A DNA stretch of 61,027 nucleotides from Flavobacterium erciyesense. Its GTDB lineage: Bacteria; Bacteroidota; Bacteroidia; Flavobacteriales; Flavobacteriaceae. The position numbers were made by a program, and so were the translations under genes. Within the stretch, counting starts at the first letter, position 1, and every line of letters starts with the position of its first letter. The notes under the pieces are model-generated. The model saw only the letters and a list, made by a program, of their open reading frames with translations, ran no database searches and was not told the DNA's origin. The stretch covers positions 1 through 61,027 of the forward strand of contig NZ_JAGPXB010000018.1 of the NCBI RefSeq assembly GCF_018069925.1. The letters run 5' to 3'. Of the stretch, positions 43,776 through 50,722 are shown piece by piece.

Positions 43776-44879
43776 ATGATTGCAGCAAACGATTTTATTC
43801 CATCATCATATACCAATACTGTTGAAAGCGGGAATTTTCAATGGAGCGCACCCAGTAATATTGCACTTGTAAAATACTGGGGGAAAAAAGAAAATCAGAT
43901 TCCAGCTAATCCATCGGTGAGTTTTACGTTGAATAATTGCAAAACGATTACCAAATTGGCATTCGCCAAAAAAAACATTTCGACTGCGGTACATGTGACG
44001 GATAATAATTTCTCTTTTGATTTACTTTTTGAAGGGCAACCTAAAGAAGATTTCAAACCGAAAATTCAAAAGTTTTTGGAGCGAATAGAAATCTATTTGC
44101 CGTTTTTAAAAGACTATCATTTTACAATTGATACCGAAAATACGTTTCCGCACAGTTCCGGAATTGCGTCATCAGCATCAGGAATGGCTGCTTTGGCCAT
44201 GAACTTGATGAGTTTAGAAAAAGCGTTAAACCCAGCCATGTCTGAAGATTATTTTTATCAAAAAGCGTCTTTACTTGCCCGTTTGGGTTCCGGAAGTGCT
44301 TGTCGAAGTGTAAAAGGACAAGTCGTGGTTTGGGGCAATCAGGCGAACATTCCTAGAAGTTCAGACTTATTTGGAGTGGAATTTCCGCATGCGATCCATA
44401 CTAATTTTAAAAATTTTCAAGATACAATTTTACTGGTTGATAAAGGTGAAAAACAAGTCTCGAGCACCGTTGGTCATGACTTGATGCACAACCATCCATT
44501 TGCCGAAAGGCGATTTGCACAAGCGCATGAAAATTTAGATGCATTGATTACTATTTTTGAAAGTGGCGATTTAGACGCGTTTATCAAAATTGTAGAAAGT
44601 GAAGCCTTGACATTACACGCCATGATGATGACTTCTATGCCGTATTTTATCTTGATGAAACCAAACACATTACAAATCATTAATGCTATTTGGAAATTCA
44701 GAAATGAAACGCAAATCCCGGTTTGTTTCACACTAGATGCTGGTGCCAATGTACATGTTTTGTATCCCGAAAACGTTAGCGAAAAAGTTTTGCAATTTAT
44801 TAAAGACGAATTAGTTGGCTATTGTCAAAATGGGCAGTACATTTGTGATCAAATAGGAAACGGAGCAGCGCTTGTTTAA
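43776..44879 (+). CDS. mvaD: Diphosphomevalonate decarboxylase
   Basis: This 367-residue GHMP-superfamily enzyme makes isopentenyl diphosphate from mevalonate diphosphate with ATP. WSAPSNIALVKYWGKKENQIPANPSVSFTL is the hallmark N-terminus; PHSSGIASSASGMAALAMNL is the ATP/phosphate loop; ARLGSGSACRSVKGQVVVWG and CFTLDAGANVHVLYPE (with the catalytic Asp) complete the family pattern. The start lies 17 bases after TATCTTTG. Downstream are the antitoxin-like gene and mevalonate kinase. Confidence 0.95.
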   Translation: MIAANDFIPSSYTNTVESGNFQWSAPSNIALVKYWGKKENQIPANPSVSFTLNNCKTITKLAFAKKNISTAVHVTDNNFSFDLLFEGQPKEDFKPKIQKFLERIEIYLPFLKDYHFTIDTENTFPHSSGIASSASGMAALAMNLMSLEKALNPAMSEDYFYQKASLLARLGSGSACRSVKGQVVVWGNQANIPRSSDLFGVEFPHAIHTNFKNFQDTILLVDKGEKQVSSTVGHDLMHNHPFAERRFAQAHENLDALITIFESGDLDAFIKIVESEALTLHAMMMTSMPYFILMKPNTLQIINAIWKFRNETQIPVCFTLDAGANVHVLYPENVSEKVLQFIKDELVGYCQNGQYICDQIGNGAALV

Positions 44880-44899
44880 TCTTTTTTTGTGTATCTTTA
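44872..44899 (+). promoter_or_regulatory. Possible promoter of the antitoxin-like gene
   Basis: TTG (44872-44874) and TATCTTTA (44892-44899) are 17 bases apart, one mismatch from TAnnTTTG. It overlaps the end of mvaD. Confidence 0.35.
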
Positions 44900-44920
44900 A
44901 ACATTCTTAAAAAGAACGTG

Positions 44921-45115
44921 ATGGATATTCAATCAGAAAAAATAGAATTGATAAAAATGTTACTTGCAACTACTGATGCATCTTTATTAGTAGCAGTTAG
45001 AAACGTTTTTGAAAAACAACAACAAACTGTTTGGACGGAACTATCAGCCGAAGAACAAGAGCAAATTGAAATTAAAATCCAAGAAGACAATCGAGGTGAT
45101 CAATTGGAGATATAA
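44921..45115 (+). CDS. Small antitoxin-like protein without a toxin partner
   Basis: The 64-residue acidic protein reads MDIQSEKIELIKMLLATTDAS, then LLVAVRNVFEK, WTELSAEEQEQIEIKIQEDN. It resembles the Bacteroidota antitoxin-type proteins that start MDIQ.EK..LI..LL and contain W.EL...Q.EEIE, normally followed by a RelE/ParE-type toxin. Here the next gene, 52 bases on, is mevalonate kinase, and no toxin frame is visible. Its C-terminus seems shortened (it ends RGDQLEI, without the usual YE..M tail). It could be a remnant or a gene adopted for another role. A GTG at 44918 is a less likely start. Confidence 0.65.
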   Translation: MDIQSEKIELIKMLLATTDASLLVAVRNVFEKQQQTVWTELSAEEQEQIEIKIQEDNRGDQLEI

Positions 45116-45167
45116 AAAATAAATACGTTATAATTACCAACCCCAAATTGTTAATTTAAAAATACAT

Positions 45168-46106
45168 ATGAAAGGACCATTATTTTATTCAAAAATATTA
45201 CTCTTTGGAGAATACGGAATCATTCGTGACTCAAAAGGGCTTTCTATTCCTTATAATTTTTATAACGGTGCTTTAAAAAGAGATGAAAATCCATCTGATG
45301 AAGCAATTAAATCAAACGGTCATTTAAAACGATTTGTAAGTTATCTTGAAACTTTGCAAACAGATCAACCGGATTTGGTTACGTTTGACATTGACTTATT
45401 AAAAGAAGATGTTAATACGGGAATGTATTTTGACTCTAGCATTCCACAAGGATATGGCGTAGGAAGTAGTGGCGCTTTAGTTGCAGCTATTTACGATAAA
45501 TATGCACACAATAAGATCACGGTTTTAGAAAACCTAACGCGTGAAAAATTATTGCAGTTAAAAAATATCTTTTCTCAAATGGAGAGTTTTTTCCACGGGA
45601 AAAGTTCTGGTTTAGACCCTTTGAATAGCTACTTGAGTATTCCAATTTTGATCAATTCGAAAGATAATATCGAAGCAACTGGAATTCCTACTCAAAGTTT
45701 TGATGGCAAAGGTGCTGTATTTTTGTTGGATTCTGGCATAGTGGGCGAAACCGCTCCGATGGTAAATATCTTTATGGAAAACCTGAAAGACAAAGGTTTT
45801 AGAACCATGTTGAAAAATCAATTTGTAAAATACACCGACGCTTGCGTTGAAAATTTCTTAGGAGGAGACATGAAATCACTATTCATGAACACAAAGAAAC
45901 TTTCAAAAGTAGTTTTAAACAATTTTAAACCTATGATTCCTGAGCAATTTCATGGAATCTGGCAACAAGGTATTGACAGTAACGATTACTACTTAAAACT
46001 TTGCGGATCAGGCGGTGGTGGCTACATTCTGGGCTTTACCGAGGACTTAGAAAAAGCAAAAGCTTCTCTAAAAGATTACAAACTAGAAGTAGTTTATCAG
46101 TTTTAA
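45168..46106 (+). CDS. mvk: Mevalonate kinase (GHMP family)
   Basis: This 312-residue protein starts GPLFYSKILLFGEYGIIRDSKGLSIPY, the GHMP kinase N-terminus. QGYGVGSSGALVAAIYDKYA (about residues 94-113) is the ATP loop, with ESFFHGKSSGLDPLNSYLS holding the catalytic Asp region, and LKLCGSGGGGYILGF is motif 3. It phosphorylates mevalonate with ATP. Position behind mvaD supports mevalonate as substrate over other GHMP substrates. The perfect hairpin at 46147-46191 ends the unit. Confidence 0.88.
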   Translation: MKGPLFYSKILLFGEYGIIRDSKGLSIPYNFYNGALKRDENPSDEAIKSNGHLKRFVSYLETLQTDQPDLVTFDIDLLKEDVNTGMYFDSSIPQGYGVGSSGALVAAIYDKYAHNKITVLENLTREKLLQLKNIFSQMESFFHGKSSGLDPLNSYLSIPILINSKDNIEATGIPTQSFDGKGAVFLLDSGIVGETAPMVNIFMENLKDKGFRTMLKNQFVKYTDACVENFLGGDMKSLFMNTKKLSKVVLNNFKPMIPEQFHGIWQQGIDSNDYYLKLCGSGGGGYILGFTEDLEKAKASLKDYKLEVVYQF

Positions 46107-46146
46107 CAATTGAATTGTAACAAACTATTAGTTACTCGATACTAAG

Positions 46147-46200
46147 AATCGGAATCAAAACTTTATTAATAAGAAAGTTTTGATTCCGATTTGTGTTTTT
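46147..46200 (+). terminator. Long perfect hairpin, terminator after mvk
   Basis: An 18-base perfect inverted repeat (46147-46164 with 46174-46191, arms beginning AATCGGAATC) encloses 9 bases and is followed by TTGTGTTTTT. It lies in a 347-base gap before the histidine kinase gene; the rest of that gap is AT-rich and holds only the tandem repeat below. Confidence 0.85.
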
Positions 46201-46355
46201 ATAGCCCTCGATCAAATATCGACTGTTACTAATTATCTGTTGGTTAATTCCACGAAAAGTGTTTTGTTTAAAAAAAAGACATAAGAATTAAACAATTTTA
46301 TCGTCATTTATACCTAGTTTTACATATCTTTAACATTGAATATATTTAACTATGC

Positions 46356-46402
46356 TTATCATTACAGATATTTATCATTACAGATATTTATCATTATATA
46401 TA
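46356..46402. repeat. Short tandem repeat, 16-base unit
   Basis: TTATCATTACAGATAT occurs twice without a gap (46356-46371, 46372-46387) and a third copy begins at 46388 (TTATCATTATATATA). It lies 52 to 98 bases ahead of the histidine kinase start, in the likely promoter region. Confidence 0.85.
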
Positions 46403-46453
46403 TAAATTATTATATATCTATAACTTAACTCTGATCTAATTACCATATTCAAT

Positions 46454-47887
46454 ATGCTAAAGAAAAAGAATGATACAACCACTCAGTTTCATACTGTCTT
46501 CATTCCACTAGCAATAGTTGTATTATCTTGTTCCTTATTAATTTTAGTCAACCTTCTTACTATTAAAATTCTCTATTCCTCCCGTGCATACGTTAACGGT
46601 GAATCTCATTATTCAAAGGCACAAAAAGAAAGCACAAGACACCTAACAACCTATCTTTTTACCAAAGAGAAAAAACATTGGCTTGCTTACAATACAGAGA
46701 TTAAAGTACCTATGGGTGATCGAGCTGCGAGGATTGCATTGCTTAATAATAGATCCACTACAGAGGTAAAAAAAGGCTTAAGCGCGGGTAGAAATGACAA
46801 AGAAGATTTAGACACTATGATTTGGCTTTTTGAAAACTTTAAAAATGTTCCCTTCTTCAATAAAGCAATAATCAAATGGGGTGAAGCTGACGCTTCAATC
46901 GAGAAACTTGTTGTATTAGCTAATGAAATACACCAGAAAATAACCAAAAACCAAATAAATCTAGCGGAAAAACAAATTATTTTAAGCCAAATAAATAGTA
47001 TCGCTACAAAAATAAGTATTAGTCAAAGTCAATTTTCCGATACTCTTGGGGATGGCACTCGTACTATCAAAAATTATTTATTAATAATTAATATCGTACT
47101 AACACTTATCATCATCGGGAGTGTGAGTACCTACTATAACATATTACTAAATAAATTAAAACGCTTAACGAAAGAGACCAGACAAAAAAACAAGAAACTA
47201 ATCATAGCAAATAAAGAACTAGACAAGTTTGTTTATAGTGCGTCTCATGACCTACGAGCACCTATATCCTCTTTGCAAGGACTAATTGAGGTTATGAAAC
47301 TAGAGGACGACATAACTGAATGTAAAAAATACTTGAGTCTTATGCATGAAAGCCTAGACAAACAAGATAAATACATTCGAGACATCATTGATTATTCTAG
47401 AAACACAAGAAAACAAACAAACATTACTGAAGTTAACCTAAGTACTCTCATTAATGAGGCTATTTCTCAACATCAGTTCGCAAAAGATTCTGATAAAATT
47501 AAAATAACAACTGACCTCGAAGTAGAAAAAATGAAAAGTGATGAGCTAAAACTCAAAATAATTATTAATAATTTTTTATCGAATGCTTTAAAATACGCAG
47601 ACCCCAAAAAAGACAATCAATTCTTTTCAATCAAATCATACCGCAATGAAAATTGTTGTTACATTGAATTCAAAGATAATGGCATTGGTATAGAGTTAGA
47701 ATACCAAGATAAAATTTTTGAAATGTTTTTTGTCACAAACAATAACAATAACGGAACTGGATTAGGACTTTATATCGTGAAAGAAGCTGTAGAAAACCTG
47801 CAAGGTAAAATAACTGTACTTTCACAAGTAAATATTGGAACCACTTTTACAGTAATAATACCCGAACAATATGAAGCAAAATTATAA
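46454..47887 (+). CDS. Membrane sensor histidine kinase
   Basis: The 477-residue protein has TM1 at about residues 15-40, an extracytoplasmic helical region (about 41-207, CHASE3-like in style), and TM2 at about 208-232. A short coiled coil leads into the kinase core: YSASHDLRAPISSLQG with His265, N-box IIINNFLSNALKYAD, G1 box FKDNGIGIELEYQD, G2 box GTGLGLYIVKEAVENLQG. No PAS or receiver domain is present. Its end overlaps the next receiver gene by 17 bases, so they form one two-component pair. The signal sensed is unknown. Confidence 0.92.
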   Translation: MLKKKNDTTTQFHTVFIPLAIVVLSCSLLILVNLLTIKILYSSRAYVNGESHYSKAQKESTRHLTTYLFTKEKKHWLAYNTEIKVPMGDRAARIALLNNRSTTEVKKGLSAGRNDKEDLDTMIWLFENFKNVPFFNKAIIKWGEADASIEKLVVLANEIHQKITKNQINLAEKQIILSQINSIATKISISQSQFSDTLGDGTRTIKNYLLIINIVLTLIIIGSVSTYYNILLNKLKRLTKETRQKNKKLIIANKELDKFVYSASHDLRAPISSLQGLIEVMKLEDDITECKKYLSLMHESLDKQDKYIRDIIDYSRNTRKQTNITEVNLSTLINEAISQHQFAKDSDKIKITTDLEVEKMKSDELKLKIIINNFLSNALKYADPKKDNQFFSIKSYRNENCCYIEFKDNGIGIELEYQDKIFEMFFVTNNNNNGTGLGLYIVKEAVENLQGKITVLSQVNIGTTFTVIIPEQYEAKL

Positions 47888-48278
47888 AATCTTAATTATC
47901 GACGATAACGTCATTGATCAGATTGTTACAAGACAACTATTAAAAAAGCACCTAAATTTATCCGAGATACATGTTGTGAGTAGTGGTCAACAAGGACTAG
48001 ATTGGCTCCGAAACTTTAAAAACGAAGTGCACAAACCACTTGTGATTCTATTAGACATCAAAATGCCACAAATGGATGGCTTTGAATTCCTTGAGGTATA
48101 TAAAAAACTTGATAAAGAACTTACCAGCCAAATAATTATTTTCATGCTATCGTCTACATTAGATCCTCTTGATAAAAAAAGAGCAAAAACTAATATCTAT
48201 GTCAAAAAACTTCTCTGTAAACCGCTAGCAATAGACGAACTTTGTTCATTACTAGAAAATGAATCCAAAAAACTATAA
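47871..48278 (+). CDS. Single-domain response regulator, Rcp1-like
   Basis: This 135-residue protein is a lone receiver: acidic pocket DD at residues 11-12, phospho-acceptor Asp62 in ILLDIKMPQMDG, switch residue in MLSSTLDPLD and conserved Lys117 in LLCKPLA. Such Rcp1-like receivers pair with phytochrome-style and other kinases and lack DNA-binding domains. It overlaps the kinase gene by 17 bases. Output partner not visible nearby. Confidence 0.9.
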   Translation: MKQNYKILIIDDNVIDQIVTRQLLKKHLNLSEIHVVSSGQQGLDWLRNFKNEVHKPLVILLDIKMPQMDGFEFLEVYKKLDKELTSQIIIFMLSSTLDPLDKKRAKTNIYVKKLLCKPLAIDELCSLLENESKKL

Positions 48279-48432
48279 TGCACTTTTTTAGAGCTTACAG
48301 TAAATTATCATCGCTAAAATTCAAAAGATATGTTTTAAAGATTATTTAAGGTAATATTAAAAACAAAAACTTAATTTTGACAATGAATTAAGGCGTTCCT
48401 TGACCTTCCTAATCCTTAAACTAATTCACAGA

Positions 48433-49389
48433 ATGTTTAACAGAAAAGAGAAACTTTTACTAATGAAAATTGCAAGTTTGTTCTCTGTAGTGCGAGGATA
48501 TAACATTCCCATTATCATTATCGCGCAATACCTATCGGCGATTTTTATATTGGCGCCAGAGAAAAGAGCACTCGATATTATTCTAAACTTCAATCTTTTT
48601 ATACTGGTTTTTGCCTCAGCCTTAACGATTGCTTCGGGTTACATCATCAATAATTTTTACGACAGTCAAAAGGATTTAATCAACAGACCTACCAAGTCAA
48701 TGTTGGATCGATTAGTGAGTCAAAAAACAAAATTACAAGTCTATTTTACACTAAACTTTATCGTAGCCTTAATGGCCCTTTTTGTCTCGTGGCGCGTGTT
48801 TTTATTCTTTTCAGGTTATATTTTTTTCATTTGGTTGTACTCTCACAAACTAAAAAAACAGACCGTTATTGGCAATATAACCGCAGCTGTTTTGGCGGTG
48901 ATGCCGTTTTTTGCTATCCTGCTATATTTTTACACACGAATCCCTTTTGAAGATATCGAAAATTACAAACAACAATTGGGCGTTATTTTTGCGCATGCTT
49001 CCTTTTTATTTTTGCTGTTATTGGTTCGCGAAATGATCAAAGATTTAGAAAACCTACAAGGAGATTTAGCCAACGACTACCCTACTATTCCTGTGGTTTA
49101 CGGTGAAAAAGCAGCCAAAAAAGTAATTAGTTTTTTGACAATTTTATCTATTCTGCCCGTTTACATTTTAGTTGATGTTTATGATGTGGGCTACATGGCG
49201 ATATACTTTTACAGCAGCTATATTGTCCTCATCTTTTTTGTGTTGTACTTATGGAAATCATCTGTAAAAAAAGACTATTTGGCCTTGCATAACGTATTGA
49301 AATTTTTAATTGTTGCAGGCGTATTCTGTATCGTCTTAATTAATCCTGCCATTTTGTGGAATGGGAAAAAACTATTAATGACGATTTAA
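48433..49389 (+). CDS. UbiA-family prenyltransferase, geranylgeranylglycerol-phosphate geranylgeranyltransferase-like
   Basis: The 318-residue protein has eight or nine hydrophobic helices and the UbiA signature NNFYDSQKDLINRP (aspartates 77 and 81) near residue 73, with a second Asp-rich motif REMIKDLENLQGDLANDYPT near residue 200. Flavobacterial members of this type are usually named after the archaeal enzyme that adds a second geranylgeranyl chain to a glycerol ether. The true acceptor in this organism is unknown. Starts at 48400, 48433 and 48463 are possible; 48433 or 48463 keep the basic residues before the first helix. Its mevalonate neighbours could supply its prenyl donor. Confidence 0.8.
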   Translation: MFNRKEKLLLMKIASLFSVVRGYNIPIIIIAQYLSAIFILAPEKRALDIILNFNLFILVFASALTIASGYIINNFYDSQKDLINRPTKSMLDRLVSQKTKLQVYFTLNFIVALMALFVSWRVFLFFSGYIFFIWLYSHKLKKQTVIGNITAAVLAVMPFFAILLYFYTRIPFEDIENYKQQLGVIFAHASFLFLLLLVREMIKDLENLQGDLANDYPTIPVVYGEKAAKKVISFLTILSILPVYILVDVYDVGYMAIYFYSSYIVLIFFVLYLWKSSVKKDYLALHNVLKFLIVAGVFCIVLINPAILWNGKKLLMTI

Positions 49390-49655
49390 ATTCTTTCTTC
49401 TTTTAATATTTCAAAATATAAGCAACTATGCAAGCAGACTTCCAATTGTCTAAATAGATATAACCGTAATTACTTCTTTCAGCAGATTTTGGAGAACTTT
49501 GTTAGTATTGGATTTTTTTCTACCAAAAAGTAAAAGATGGAACCGATAGCAGGATAACGAAGATACAGTACAGCCAAACAGCTTCTAAAAAAACAACCCA
49601 CTGATAGCAAGAACGCTAGCAATGAGTCGCTTGGTGTTTTTATAATTATCGGTTA
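49390..49655. other. Non-coding stretch upstream of rluB
   Basis: No plausible gene, repeat or terminator is seen here on either strand. The region is AT-rich with a slightly more GC-rich piece at about 49590-49635 that shows no clear pairing. It ends at the rluB promoter. Confidence 0.5.
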
Positions 49656-49686
49656 TTGATTGTCAAGTATATAAATAGTATCTTTG
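49656..49686 (+). promoter_or_regulatory. Promoter of rluB
   Basis: TTG (49656-49658) and TATCTTTG (49679-49686) are 20 bases apart, a full match to the Bacteroidota consensus. Transcription should start near 49693, so the ATG at 49684 cannot be the start and 49738 is used. Confidence 0.65.
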
Positions 49687-49737
49687 CACGCACTAGGTCG
49701 CAAAGATGGGACTGAAGAAGTAAATTATTGGAATATT

Positions 49738-50646
49738 ATGAATAACAAGGAAGGCAATAATAAGAAAAGTGGTGGAAGAGCAAACAGCTCAAGACCCAAT
49801 TCAAATAAGCCAAAACCTGCCATGCAGAAGCGCGCTCAAGGGCCTAAAAAAGTAAAAGTAACCACTAAAGTTGCTGATATTGCTGCTGAAAAAGTAGAGA
49901 AAAAACCAAATCAAGCGCCTAAAAGACCGAAAGTTAAAGACGAAATTCGTTTGAACAAATACATTGCAAACTCTGGAGCTTGTTCTAGACGTGATGCAGA
50001 TATTTACATCCAATCTGGGACGGTAAAAGTAAACGGAATTCCGGTAACCGAAATGGGCTACATGGTAAAACCCGGCGATGTTGTAAATTTTGATGGAGCT
50101 ACTTTAACTCCAGAGAAAAAAGTATACATCTTGCTGAACAAACCGAAAAACTTTACGACAGCCTTAGACGAAGGTCAAGAATTTCGTAATGTTTTAGAAT
50201 TAGTAAAAGGTTCAACAACCGCCAAAATTGGTCCAGTAGGACGAATGGATAAAAACACAACAGGTTTGTTGTTGTTTACGAATGATACTGATATGATTCG
50301 TAAGTTTACCTTACCAAGTCAAAAATCATCTAAAATTTATCAGGTTTCTTTAGATAAAAATTTAAAGTTTGAAGATTTAGAAAAAATCCAAAAAGGATTA
50401 ACACTAGATGGTCACCGTGTTTTTGTTGAAGAAGTAAGCTACATTGAAGGTGAAGCAAAAAGTGAAATCGGATTGAAATTACGTTCTTCAAATGTAAAAG
50501 TAGTTCGTTCTATTTTCGAAAATTTTGATTACGATGTATTGCGTATTGACCGTGTGGCTTTTGCTGGATTGACTAAAAAGAATTTACCAAGAGGAAACTG
50601 GAGGTTGCTTACTGAACAAGAAATCATCAACTTGAAAAACGTTTAA
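49738..50646 (+). CDS. rluB: 23S rRNA pseudouridine synthase, RluB/RsuA family
   Basis: The 302-residue protein has a Lys/Asn/Pro-rich basic tail (about residues 1-60, probably disordered). An S4 RNA-binding domain follows (IRLNKYIANSGACSRRDADIY, VKVNGIPV), then the catalytic domain with KIGPVGRMDKNTTGLLLFTND, where the Asp of GRMD is the nucleophile of the RsuA/RluB class. The family isomerises uridine in large or small rRNA; RluB (23S U2605) is the usual assignment but RluE/RluF/RsuA cannot be excluded. The basic extension is common in Bacteroidota versions. Confidence 0.85.
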   Translation: MNNKEGNNKKSGGRANSSRPNSNKPKPAMQKRAQGPKKVKVTTKVADIAAEKVEKKPNQAPKRPKVKDEIRLNKYIANSGACSRRDADIYIQSGTVKVNGIPVTEMGYMVKPGDVVNFDGATLTPEKKVYILLNKPKNFTTALDEGQEFRNVLELVKGSTTAKIGPVGRMDKNTTGLLLFTNDTDMIRKFTLPSQKSSKIYQVSLDKNLKFEDLEKIQKGLTLDGHRVFVEEVSYIEGEAKSEIGLKLRSSNVKVVRSIFENFDYDVLRIDRVAFAGLTKKNLPRGNWRLLTEQEIINLKNV

Positions 50647-50669
50647 TTTTTTAAAGTTCCTTAAAATAC

Positions 50670-50705
50670 AAAGCCCTCCAAAACTAATTTTGGAGGGCTT
50701 TTTGT
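50670..50705. terminator. Bidirectional rho-independent terminator
   Basis: AAAGCCCTCCAAAA pairs with TTTTGGAGGGCTTT over 14 bases around a CTAA loop, with T runs on both strands. It serves the convergent rluB and M3 peptidase genes. Confidence 0.93.
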
Positions 50706-50722
50706 TTAGAGTCTGTTTTATA

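Noticed and set aside
46356..46402. CRISPR array or replication iterons
   Set aside because: The units are 16 bases, directly adjacent with no spacers, only two to three copies, and no cas or rep gene is near.
49684..49737. Upstream start for the pseudouridine synthase
   Set aside because: The ATG overlaps the -7 promoter element, so it would lie upstream of the transcript start.
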